Source of the DNA: Pempheris klunzingeri
Lineage: Eukaryota > Chordata > Actinopteri > Acropomatiformes > Pempheridae
DNA: 64,000 nucleotides
NCBI RefSeq assembly: GCF_042242105.1
Contig: NC_092017.1
Span: 15,772,432-15,836,431 of the forward strand
Direction: 5' to 3'
This document shows, one piece after another, positions 43,272-56,596 of this stretch. Each line of letters opens with the position of its first letter. Position 1 is the stretch's first letter. Under the pieces are notes generated by a model that worked only from the letters and a program-made list of their open reading frames with translations, did not search any database and was not told the origin of the DNA. The position numbers and the translations under genes were made by a program.

Positions 43272-46200
43272 TTAGACGGAGGTACTTTGAACTTGTGATC
43301 TGTCCTGTGTGGTATTTCCAAACCCTTTGGAGGCTGTGGGACCAGGATGAGAGGACTGGCTCTTCTTCTGGGCCAGCTCAGCCTTCAGGGCCCTCAGCTC
43401 CGTTGCAGCCTGTTTCCTCAACTGTCCAATCATGAATGAAAAAAATAACACGGTTTGTTAATGTAAACCACCAGATGCCTCACCAGCTATTAGACCACCA
43501 AGCATCAGCAAAGGAGCTCATTTAAGGTTAAAAAAATACATAAATAAAATTCTTTGAGGCTTTCAATTCTTTAGGCTATCAGACTATCGTCACAGTGGTA
43601 AAGGACTTCTGGAAATAAAATGTACTTGTGTGTTAACAGTGTTAATCTCTGATTATAAAATCAGATTGGAAAGTCCTTTGTGACTATAAAATGTTATGTT
43701 GAAAAGTAGGTAGAAAGTGCAAGGTGGGTGTAGAGCTTAATTAAAATAATTATACCTTTACTGTTCAAATATGCTACTTTGCTCTGTGGTCCTCAGAAGT
43801 GAGGATTTGTGACCTCACAGTTCACTGTGTTGAAGAATAATATTATTTTTATTATATTAATACACATAGCAATATTTGTAGGACACTGAAAAGGGACGGA
43901 CGTATTTTTCAAATATGTATCATGACCAGCTAATTAACTTTTTGTGTGTTCGTTGGCTATAGAGACATTTGTAGAGATTTATAGAAAATCAGTTACCTTT
44001 ATCTCTGTTACCAGCTTCATCTTGGCGTCCTCTACCTTCCTCTTCAGGTTGTCGATCTCATGGCTCTCTGTCATGATCTGAATGATGAGCTCATTCTGAA
44101 ATTCATTCAGTCCTTTACATGACTGTGACATTTGAAAAAAAACAAACTTGACAATGCTGCGAAGCTTTCAGATGTGCTTTATTAACTAGCATAGTTCACA
44201 AGTATAACTAGGGGGAACTAGCATATTAACTAGCACTTGCAGAACAACTTGGATATTTAAATGGAATCCAGCCATTATATTAATTATACAAAATACATTC
44301 TGTGATTATCTGCAGTTCAAAATATAACTCAGTGTATCTAATTTCTTTGGATACAATACAAAGTTTGGACTTAATCTACTAAAGAATAAGGTTAATGAGT
44401 TTAATGCTAAGCTAACCAGACAACACAGTACATAAACTGTACCTTTATGGAGGTTCTGCCCTGTCGTCTTGGCTTCCCTCTGTTATCTCTGGCCTGGAGC
44501 TGGTGCAAGAGTTTGTTGTAAAATGTCTCCAACTCTTGTCGTAAGTTTCTCAGATTTTCCTCCAGTGGTGCTGTGGCCTTCTTGGTTTCAAAATATTTCT
44601 TCTTCCAGCTGTCACGTGCTTCATGAGGAAAAAATAGAGCACCAGCAGAATTTAGCAACTTTGGACACATTTCTGTTAACAACTACTTTTTCCTCCATCT
44701 TTGATTTGAAATTAGGTCTTCTACAACCATGTATAAGCTATCAAATAAAGCTCTTGTACTAGAATATTTATCCTAAAGTTGAAGTTTATTTTCACACAAT
44801 ATGTAACACGTTTGTCAAATTATGAGGACTGTTCCTGGCTTCACAGATTGCTGGTAACGATTCCTTATGAGATGTTTTTTACTAACAGTATTTTTTTGCT
44901 CACCTTGGTTCCTGCGGTGTCGGTTTTGAGCCAACAAATCTTTCCCCTTTCGTAGCAGCTCTTGCCTCGTCCACTCCAGCTGCTTTCTCTCCTCCCTCGC
45001 CAGCTTGATGCCCTCGATCAGTTCCTCTCCTGACAGAATCAAACCAGGTCAGTTGTGTTGATCATCAGAGATCGTTAACACTCTGTATGTGACCAAAGTG
45101 ACTGCTTACTGTTTATCTGAACGATGGGAGAGGCAGCCATTTTCTGAGTGACCATGGCCAAGTCTAGACCTGGAGGTGGAGAGGTACACCGAACAGGCCG
45201 AGACAACTCCGCTGTACTTTCTGTCACCTTCAAACGATCAATAAACAACACAACATGAGTTTGTTCACCACAGCAGGAGACCTCACACACTCCTCTAGAC
45301 CCGCCTGCTGGCAGCAGGATTTGGTATAATCGACAAACCACTTGCAAGAAGCTGGATGCTTCATGCTTGTTTTAAAAGCCCCATAAAAGGTCAACCTTTC
45401 TCAACAGGAAAGACTGAAGAAGACATGCTGTGGCGTGTTTTATGGTTTTGTCAGAAACGCTGGCATATGTAATGCTATACATTACTCCAGTGGTTGGTTT
45501 ATTCCGGATGGACTTTGGCCCATGTGCATCTTTAGGTTTCCCGAGCCTGCAGACGGACACACTGTTAGAACAGCCGACAGTACTAGTGTTGGTATTCACT
45601 GCAGTTTACAGTAATGCTTCAGCTTGGTGTGCTAACTGCACAGTATACCCGTCTGTGAGGGAGAAGCCTGAATCTCTGTCCTCCAGAGACTGGGCCACTC
45701 CTGAATCTCTGGCCGCTCTGTTCTGTCTGTGGTGCTGTTGCTTCTTTCTGTAGGTTTCTTCTTTCTCTGGAAACTCCTTCGCCTGGGTTGAGTCTGCTTC
45801 ACACCGTTGTAAAGCTGTATACAGAATATGTGAGCTTAGCACAGTAGTGTGAGACCAAGAAGATCAGTTTCAAAAAGGGGCTAAAAACATAAATGTGCCT
45901 TGTCTGCGGTCCTGTTTGTTTGCCTTAAATGGTCTTTCTACGTGAAGAAGAGGATATTTTGTTGCATGGTGCACAAGGCTGAATTGCCGTATCCCAGTCA
46001 CGTCTACTGAAAGGATAGTTAGGCAGCGAAAATTGGTTCTAAAATATGGAGAATATCAGCAATTTTAAGTTAATGAAACCTGCACTATCGTCGCATGGGA
46101 TAACTGCTGAAGATCAGGTTTGGGAAGGTGTCATTTCAACGCAGATAGGCCATCTACCTTGAATGAAAGTAATGTGTCTGGCTGCAAATTTGTACAACTA

Positions 46201-48416
46201 GAGTGGGTAATTCATTGTAATGCAGTGTAAGTTTAACTTCACCTTTGGTCTGTGGAGCAGGGTGCGGTGCCCTTTGATTTCGAGGCTGCCTTGAGCAACA
46301 TTCCTGCTCTGCCGACTCCGACTTGTTGGAAGAGAGACTCTCTTCTTCGTTTTCTCCTTCCTCTGAAGAAGAATAATAACTCTGCTCCTCATCTTCCTCC
46401 TCCTCCTCCTCCTCTTCCAGGCTGGGGGTGGGAGGTGGCTGATGGGAACACTGGGGGATGAGGGGGAATTTAACAGGCTCCTTTGTTCCTGTTGGCAGGC
46501 TGCACGTCTTGGGAGGGTGGTAATAGGTCTGGTGGTCTGGGGAGCTGCTGCTGGTGTCTGGGCTGAGAGACTGAGAGCAAACGCTGCTGTCGCTCTCCAC
46601 AGCCGGCAGCAGGTAGAGCTCTGGCTGTGGGGCCTGCCGACAGGTGACAGCAAGACATTAGTGAAGCTTAACTGGTGCATTACGAAGCAGGTTCGGTGTT
46701 GGTGAAATCAGAAGATCACCAGATAATGCAGTGCTGCAGGGCTACGAAACTAATCAGAGCTGATCAGACGGTACATACAGAAAATCACTGATATTAATAA
46801 TAAAATAAGTAGCAGCATAGATGGCATAACAAACTAAATGGAAAGTCACACAAGTAGGGAGTATTTTTAAAGGATATACATGGCAACAACATAAATTTGT
46901 AAACCACCTACTGGGACCGGGAGTACAAGGGTATATTGTTTTTTTAGACATTTGGGTAACCTGAAATACTTTTATTTATACAACCAAAAAGGCAAAATCT
47001 CCTTAAACGTGTAAGAAAATGTAATGTTTTACATTACATTAGGGGGGAAAACAGTAAAATGTAAACATGAAACATAGATTTTACATACATACGGAGGAGC
47101 GAATGTTTTCACTTTCAGATCCCTCTCCTGTTTGCTCTTGACCTGTAATTGGACAGAATGTGGTTGTTGTTGACGGTGTAGCAGTAAAAAACTGTGTGCT
47201 CTCTCTGTCACACACACACTTTACACCCTTTAGTGTTACAGCTTGAATAGTGAACTTGTTAATCAAACTGTCTGCATTGTTTCTCTCCCTACTGTCTGCC
47301 CAGTGAAACACACCCACCTATAGAAAAACCGCACTGAACAACAGGCTGCACTCACCAGAGCCAAACTGCGCCCCACACATTTCAGGAAGGAGAATCTGTC
47401 GATGCTCCTCTCAATGCCAAGAAGAGCTCCCAGCTCGCTCCTCAGAGTTTTCAGGGTGATGTCAGGATAAACCCTGATGTAACAGTGACGAAATGGTAAT
47501 TTTTAGATAACTGAAGTGTAACAAAATGTATCATCAGTTAAGGTCGTGACATATGTGTTAACGCTGCTAAACCCAGATGAAACTGTTTCTACTCTGCCTT
47601 TCAGTGGAGTTTGGATAAAAATGTGAAATCTGAGTGAAAAGTTAAATGTTTTTCTGTAATGAAAAAAAAGAAATCCAGACATTTTGAGCATTTAGAGCTT
47701 CAGTTTAAATACCATCGAGCAATAAAATCAAGTATGACCTAGGTGGAAAGTAACAAAGTACATTGACTCTTGTCAATCCAGAAAATTTCAGAGACAAATC
47801 TTTTAGCTTCATGGCGTTTGTCTGACATCTGTAGTTACTTTGCAGATGAAAACGGAACATGTTAAACATTAAACACGTTCATATGAGTTATTTTTGACTA
47901 AAAATTCATCTATATTAAAACTTTTTTTGATTGCAGGCTGCCATTTCTTCTTAAGGAGAAGAACTGAATACTTAACACAAAAATTCCTCATCACTGTAAC
48001 AATGCCGACACCTTCATGTCTTTTTAACATCTTCACAGCCTACAAGTGTAGCTTTTGCATGTGTGCAACAACACCACTGATTCTTATTCCCCAAAGAGTT
48101 TGGTGACACATTTACTATTTCCAGTAGTTTCACCTGATAAAGCCAGCAGATATAAAGCTCTCTATGGCTTCGGCAGGGACTTTATTGAGCTTCACATCCC
48201 ACTGGTCATCTGGCACATACAGCACATGGAGCTCCACAAACTAAACACACACACAGTCAAACATAGGCCAGTTACAATAAGTGGCATTTTGGTTTATCAG
48301 TGTATTCCTACATACTAAGGCTTTTTGCAAGATAATAGTTAATCCCTTCAACATACCTTGCAACTGGCCGGTCTGCTGTCCTCAGGATATCTCACTGACT
48401 CACACGACAGCTCCAT
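43272..48416 (-). CDS. spata1: Spermatogenesis-associated protein 1
   Basis: Poorly known protein expressed in the testis of mammals. Twelve exons on the minus strand: 48357-48416, 48134-48240, 47356-47473, 47089-47142, 46243-46633, 45649-45814, 45486-45561, 45110-45227, 44904-45029, 44443-44618, 43997-44095, 43272-43421. They close in frame to 546 residues. The N-terminal domain reads VELHVLYVPDDQWDVKLN and ISAGFIRVYPDITLKTLRSE. The middle is acidic and low complexity, with a run of ten Glu/Asp residues. The C-terminal coiled coil carries ARDSWKKKYFETKKATAPLE and KMKLVTEIKLRKQAATELRA, matching mammalian SPATA1. The 76-bp exon at 45486-45561 was found by phase: it is needed to join its neighbours without a stop. 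Confidence 0.9.
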
Positions 48417-49994
<1,578 letters not shown>

Positions 49995-50807
49995 CAGCTA
50001 CACGCCGACCGTCTGCCTCTGTGAGTGCACAGAGACTCTTTCTCTGTATTTGTGGTACACACTGCTCGGATGCTCTTCTCACTAAGCTCAGTCAGCTTCA
50101 GTCTCTGTGGCTTCACATGGACCCTGTTCACAGCAGAAAGGCACAGGTGGATTAATAACATTAATGATGGCTGAAATGAATTTTATGGATCCAATTCCTG
50201 GGCTCTGGTTTTGTGCATGTTCACTTACTGACGAGTCTCACTGGGACATTTCATCCTCATCCTACTAACCTGTTTAACATACAGGGACTACCAGGAATGT
50301 AAGAGACAGCTACCACAGAAACATGTTACCTCATTTCTCCTCTAAACATTATTAGTAATAATAAATGTCATCTGAAAAGACCTTCTGAGAAAGTAACAGG
50401 TAATTTGCACATTGTGTTAAATGAAAATCTACACATAAATAGGAATCATCTGTGTATCTGCACCTGTTTCCTTCAAAATGAGGCCGAATTAGGTGTTTGT
50501 TTGTTTTGGTTTTTTTTTTTAACTGCGGTCCCCATTACATGGATATTTATCATTAAATATCATTAAAACAGAAAACAATGATACAAAGTTTTTTTGAAAC
50601 AGCAAAGTGTTTGGCTAAGTCGTGGAAAATTTGAAAGAATAAAGCACCTGTAAGATACAATAAAAAAAGCTACTCCCCAGGCGTCTGCAGGTACCCCAGT
50701 TGGTAGGATGACGGTTAAAGCAATGGAGCCATTGTTAACGTTATTCCTAACCCCTGTGATTTTCCTGAGAGGTGCACTATGAAGCAATATTGGTGAGGTA
50801 GCGAGGC

Positions 50808-52144
50808 ACAGTACCAGTCAAAGGTTTGGACACACCTTCTCTTCTCTTTGTTTTTATGAGTTTCTACGTTGTAGTTTAATATTGAAGACATCAGAACTAC
50901 AAAGGAACACACATGGAATTATGTGGTGAACAAAAAAAACAAACCAGAAGATGTTTTTATATTTTAGATTCTTCAGAGTAGCCACCTTTTGCTTTCATGA
51001 CAGCTTTGCACACTCTTGGCGTCAGCTTCATGAGGTCGTCACCTAAAATGGTTTTTCCAACAGTCTTGAAGGAGTTCCCAGAGGTGCTGAGCACTTGTTG
51101 GCTGCTTTTCCTTCACTCTGCGGTCGAACTCATCCCAAACTCAATCTCAGTCAGGTTTAGGTCACATGATTGTGGCGGTCAGGTCATCTGACGCAGCACT
51201 CCATCACTCCCCTTCTTGGTCAGATAGTCTTTACACAGCTTGGAGGTGTGTTTGGGCCCACAGGCCTGTTAAAAAACAAATTCTGGTCCCTCTAAGCACA
51301 AACCAGATGGGATGGCATGTTGCTGCAGAATGCTGTGGTAAATTTGGATTCATCAGACCAAAGTACAAACTTCCACTGGTCCGATGTCCAGACCTTGTGT
51401 TTCTTGGCCCAAGCAGTTCTCCTCTTTCTGTTGTTCTTCCTTAGTAGTGGCGCCTTTGCAGCAATTTGACCTTTTGACCTGATTCATCTGAACAGTTAAT
51501 GTTGTGTTGTCTCTGCTACTTAAACTTTGTGAAGCATTTATGTGGCTCTAATCTGAGGTGCTGTCAATTTGCATTTACTTAGGCTGATAACTAATGAATT
51601 CATCCTCTGCAAGCAGAGGTTACTTATGTTCTTTCTTTCCTGGGATAGTCCTCACGAGAGCCAGTTTCATCATAGTGTTTGTTTGTCCGACTGCACTTCA
51701 AGGATACATTAAGTTCTCGTTTCTCTTTACTTAGTTGAGTGGTTCTTGTTGTTATATGGGTTTGATCAGTAGTCAAATAGGGCTTTTCATTGTATAGAAC
51801 TGTACCAATCTCTGCACAACACAACTGATGGTCTCAAACACAATAAAAAGGCAAGAAACTCCACAAATGAACTCGACAGGATGTTTATTGAAAACCATCC
51901 AGGTGACGACCTCATGAAGCAGACTGAGAGAACACCAAGAGTGAACAAAGCGGTCATCAATGCAAAAGGTGGCTACTTTGAAGAATCTAAAATATAAAAC
52001 ATAATCTGGTTTGTTTACTACATAATTCCATGTGTGGTCCTTCATAGTTTTGATGTCTTTAATATTAAAATACAATATAGAAAATCATGGGGGAAAAAAA
52101 CACTGAATGAAAAGCTGTGTCCAAACCTTAGACTTGTACTCTAT
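50808..52144 (-). mobile_element. Nearly full-length, decayed Tc1-like DNA transposon
   Basis: The left end reads CAGTACCAGTCAAAGGTTTG and the right end CCAAACCTTAGACTTGTACT. These are inverted ends of a Tc1-like family common in fish and amphibians, about 1.34 kb in all. Internal blocks such as TTCTTGGCCCAAGCAGTTCT and CATCCCAAACTCAATCTCAG correspond to the complement of the transposase gene, so it lies on the minus strand. Many small deletions and stops leave no long frame. It is inactive and appears much older than a recent insertion. Confidence 0.8.
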
Positions 52145-52577
52145 GTTGAGCCCTAAAGCCAGCGTTTATAGTGTCAAGAAGGTGACAGTTACATTTTTTT
52201 CAATTGATATTTGGCCATTTCAGCTAACCTTCAAAACTATTGACTATTAAAACGATAGTTGGAGGTAGGCATGTCTGAACAGCTTAATCTGTTTTGCACT
52301 GCTTTTCTGCCAATACTAGACATTTATCAATGCTGGATATTGGTGTTGGAGTAAAGTAAAATATGTGTATCCCTGCATCATTTGCTCATTTTACATCAGG
52401 TCAAAGTTTACAGCCACATTGTCTGCAGTATCTGAAAAAATCTTTCACACAGCCGGTTTTATGCTTCAATTTTAAGCAAATGTAAGAGGCTATAAACTCC
52501 ACATTAAACTTGTTGGAACTTTAAGATGACGTGTGCAGCACTGCAGTAATGTTTGAGTAAAATGCTGTTTAGCTCTG

Positions 52578-52580
<3 letters not shown>

Positions 52581-52612
<32 letters not shown>
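52581..52612. repeat. (GT)16 microsatellite upstream of gng5 last exon
   Basis: Thirty-two bases of pure GT on the plus strand, ending 13 bp before the predicted splice acceptor of the gng5 3' UTR exon. Confidence 0.95.
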
Positions 52613-52614
<2 letters not shown>

Positions 52615-52625
52615 CATTTGTGCAG

Positions 52626-52940
52626 GTTTTGGACATCGTGGTGCCTTGTGGGACTGTGCTGCAGGACCTGCACTGTGGACTGGAAACGTCATCTCAGGAG
52701 CGTTCAGGAATTTGGGGACAAGCGACTAACTGAACAGTTTTTTTTTTAATTTAATTTTATTTTTGTCTTTGTAAAAATCTCATGCGTAAGCATTTCCAGG
52801 TGCTCATGTGGCACAAAAATGTCTTAACCTACTCGTTTAGAAGTGACAAACCCATTTCAACATACACTTATGTGCCTTTTGAATTGTACATTGTTCATGT
52901 CTGATTTTTAGAATAAATAAATGGTATTTCCACATTTTAA
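52626..52940 (+). other. gng5: gng5 3' UTR exon with overlapping poly(A) signals
   Basis: Predicted last exon, non-coding. Two overlapping AATAAA hexamers at 52912-52917 and 52916-52921. The mRNA end falls within about 20-50 bp of the poly(A) signal of rpf1 on the other strand (TTTATT, 52958-52963). The exact 3' end is estimated. Confidence 0.55.
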
Positions 52941-53545
52941 ATTTGCAGCTACATTTTTTTATTAAAAACAGTATATACACATTTTTTGAAAAGTGTTCAA
53001 TATGTCACAGGCATTTTATCATTTTCACAGACCAGGGTGTAACAGCTGTTGAACTGCATGAACACACTGACCAGGACAGGCTTACAATGACTTACTGATT
53101 AATTCTGACAGAAACTGCAAATCTGCCAACACAACCGTCACCAGAATTTGTAGGTTATTGGGATTTGTGTGGAGAGCCTGCACGTCTCCTCTCTGGTGTC
53201 TCCAAACTAACGGAGGAGTTTAAAGTCCTTGCTATGAGCTGCAGTCTCCCGTCCCCACACTTTAGGTCTGCAGGAGGCGTTGCAGGAGGCGTTGCAGAAG
53301 CAGCTTTACAAAAGTCGTTTTCAGGGGCGAGTGCGAATCTGTAGCGACGTGATCTCGTAAAACCCAGCAATCAGTGTTCTGCCTCAAATTATGTTAAAAG
53401 GACGAGCGTCAGCTGTGTCCACTGGAGAATCTGGATATCCACCTCAAAGTCCATCTGTGCAAAGCCACAAACGGTGACAGTAATATCTTGGATAACGGCC
53501 AAGGTCATCCTCGTCTGACCACAAAGGCTGGTGTTTGTTTTGCAC

Positions 53546-56500
53546 TTAAAGCTGGAACTTCCGTCTGCAAGCATCCATCTCATGGCGCTGGAAACAGAAA
53601 AAATATTTCTTTTAGCTTTACAGGAAAAGCCTAAAAAGTTTTTTTTAACATGTTGCTGAAGTGCATTGCAACCATGAATGACTGACAGACCCACCACATG
53701 TATGCAACTTTAGGCAAATGTCAATACACCGAGGAAGTGGCATGACAGAAAACGTATTAATATAGTGCTGACAAACTGATTAGTTCCACCATCACTGCCC
53801 TTAAAGTGCTGAAAGACTCACCTTCAGGACCCACTCGTACTCCCCAAACTTGGAGTCAAAGGTGCCTTTCTGCAGAGAGCGGAGTTTGAGGGTGAAGCGA
53901 GGTCCCAGTTCCTGAATGCCAACTTTTTTCTCATTCTTGAAGATGTACCTTAAGACATCAAACAAACAGCTTATTCGGCCTTCTAGATTTAAGATCGACT
54001 TTCTGAAACGTCTTCTTATAGGGGAAGGTTATATTACAAGGCATCGTGTCCAGATCACGTCAGAATTCAAACACACACCTGTGGAATCTGAAAAAGATGA
54101 AGTCCCTCTGGTTGTGGAAGGTGGCGACCTGACGGCCCACAAACTGAGGCTCTTGTGGAAAGAGGGCAGCTAACAGCCGGCCGATGCTGTGGCCCAGACG
54201 GGTGCTGAAGTTGTTGAGGATCACCTCTGGAAAGTGTTCAGTGGGATCTTTGCCTCGTCTCTGCAGAGAGAAAATACAAAAATGACGTCATTCCACCATG
54301 AACAGAGGACTCTGATGCTGTGATGATGGTTCATCCCTAACACAAACACACCATTACTGTCATTTATTACAAGGCCTTGTTGAATACTCTTATTTTTTGT
54401 ATAGCAGACCATTGACCTGCATCAGTCTGCAATAGGGACTGACTCATTGTACATTATCCATCATGTATTACATATTTGCCATTTAATCCAAACACATACA
54501 GGAGTGGATTCATCAACTTGCCTTCATCTCCTTACGAAGTCGAACGCTGCTGACTTTGAAGTGTGCAGTCGGCCCGTCAGGTAGGTGACAGAGAACCAAA
54601 CCATCTTAAAGTCATGGTTAAGGGAGCAAACACTTTAAAAAGATCAGAAAACCCACAGCGCACCTCGTCACCAGTGAATGAATTTAACTACACACATTCA
54701 TTATCCAAGTCAAAGCAATGTCATAAATGGTGGATAACGGGAAGCCTCCTGACACGGCCGTCTCTGAGGATACTGGGCACTTTGCGATCCTCGTTGATGA
54801 CTATGAGGTAGGTGAAGTTCCTGGCGACGCACTGAGGAATGACCCTCTTCAGGGCCAGACCTCTTCTGTAGTACACGTGGGCGTTTGGGATGACTGTGGC
54901 CAGCTGCTCACAAAACCTCACCGTCCTCTAATAGACACATATCAGAGAGCGATCACAACGCGCCAAACGGACGGTGTTGGATAAGAATGAATGAGAAATA
55001 GATCTCTATGAAGTCCCAGCAGACTTCATAGAGATCTGTGAAAGGTCAACCACACACACTGAATGTCAAAAAGCCAACCTTTGATTATAGACTGAGAATA
55101 ATTTAACTCATTTTTTGCCTGTCTTATTCTATTTCAGTTTTTAGCCTTTTCCTATTGTCTCGGTTCTTATTTATATTTAAATTCCTTCTAATAATATGTT
55201 TCTTTGGCATCTTTTCACAATGATTTTAATGTTTTATGTAAAGCATTTTCAATTGTCTCATTGTTGAAATGTGCTATATACAAATATGCTGCGTTATGCC
55301 AAGTTTCAAACTGTAATTCGGTACAGAAAGCAGGCGAAGACAAACACTATTAATTAGATTTGAATCCAGACAGGCTTTTAAACAAAAACTCAAAAGGGGC
55401 TGAAATACAGTCTCATTGCCTGTGATCTAATTCAGATCATCATTAATTTTCACAATTCAAAGAAATTTCCTCCAGGACATGTTTACTGATAAGGTAACAG
55501 ATTCAATGTGGATACAATTATGAAAGAAAACTTGTTTTTTGCCAAGCAGCAGCCACTCACCCCTCTCGGCCTGTCTGAGGTTGTGATGAGCACTTTGGGG
55601 TTCGTCAGCCCGTTGAAGTAGGCGGAGAACTCATCAGTTCCCTCATCAAATGCAACCTGCAGATGACAGGAGGACACACAAGCACACAAATTAAAATCAG
55701 TGTAAGTTAATCTCGAATGTAAACTGAGATCATTTGAACAAGCTCAGCCAAACTCGGTCCAGACCTCCTCATCATCTGGGTCGACCGTTGTCTCGTCGTA
55801 CACCCTCTGGTTCTCTATCGTCTTTGGGACCTCCTTCGGCGGCGCCTTCATTAGGACAGAATGAATGAATGACATCAACATCAGAGCTGTTGGTAAATAT
55901 CACCTGAGAGGCCACATAGTGCATTTTTTAATGATAATGGGGAAAAAAGGGGACACAACAGAAAGAAATAAACCTCACCTTGTCACCTAGAGCTTCTCTT
56001 TCTTTTTTCTTCTTTTTCTTCAGCTGCATCTTTTGCTGAAAAACAAAGAGAAACTTCAGGTGGAATTCATATTTTCACCAGTGATGACTGAATATTAGAA
56101 ATACTCTCAGTACAAGTCAGCAGCATCACAAACTAAGCCTCCATACATTAGGTTGAATCAACACCTCTGAGAAAAGAAAAGTCAACCAGAGCTGATCTTT
56201 CTTACTTCATGCAGGGAGGATTTAGTGCAGTGTTGCTGTTGTGTTAGCTAGGTGTTCCTAATAAACTGGCAGCTAACTTCAGTCTCGTGTGCTGGCAGCT
56301 TTTTTTTTTTTTTTTACCTGTCTTTTCTCCTGTTTGAGTTTCATGAACATGACGTGCCTTCGCTGTTTATTCTTGATTTCGGACACACTGAAGGTGGGGG
56401 GAAAAGCAGCCGCTGACTCGCCCTTCTCCATCTTCTCCTCCTGCTTCGTCTCAGCTCCTTCCGCACTCACGCTCTCCTCCTTCTTCTTCTTCTTCTTTGG

Positions 56501-56596
56501 CATCTTATTCTTCCTTTTCTTACCGTTGTCGTCCTGACTCACGGGGACCTCTACGATGTCCATGTCGTGTCTGCTGTCTGATTTTTGTTTTCTCAC
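53546..56596 (-). CDS. rpf1: Ribosome production factor 1 (Brix-domain protein)
   Basis: Nucleolar factor for 60S subunit assembly (27S/32S pre-rRNA processing). Nine exons: 56318-56596, 55979-56035, 55765-55845, 55561-55656, 54774-54927, 54522-54604, 54079-54260, 53822-53948, 53546-53587. They give 366 residues, or 355 if the second ATG (56563) is used; human has 349. A Lys-rich N-terminus (KKKKKK runs) leads to [20 protein letters not shown]. The Brix domain follows: [79 protein letters not shown] and [20 protein letters not shown]. The intron after exon 6 starts with GC (AAG|GCAAGT at 54521). The poly(A) signal is at 52958-52963. Confidence 0.95.
55000..55037. repeat. Perfect 16-bp inverted repeat (hairpin) in rpf1 intron
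   Basis: AGATCTCTATGAAGTC at 55000-55015 and its exact complement at 55022-55037, around a 6-base loop (CCAGCA). It lies between exons 4 and 5 of rpf1. Confidence 0.95.
56243..56275. repeat. Short terminal remnant of an interspersed repeat in rpf1 intron 1
   Basis: Reads GTGTTCCTAATAAACTGGCA, the inverse of the TATTAGG(A/T)ACACC end seen at 4712. Only the end is left. Confidence 0.35.

Larger units (their letters stand above)
50021..52625 (+). other. gng5: gng5 3' UTR intron
   Basis: A donor (CTCT|GTGAGT at 50021) soon after the stop and an acceptor (TGTGCAG, ending 52625) frame a 2.6 kb intron inside the 3' UTR. It carries a Tc1-like transposon (50808-52144) and a GT microsatellite next to the acceptor. 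The intron is predicted from splice signals only. Confidence 0.55.

Noticed and set aside
46252-46680. Several overlapping frames on both strands near 46.2-46.7 kb
   Set aside because: Shadows of the large spata1 exon, whose GAG/GAA-rich stretch keeps other frames open.
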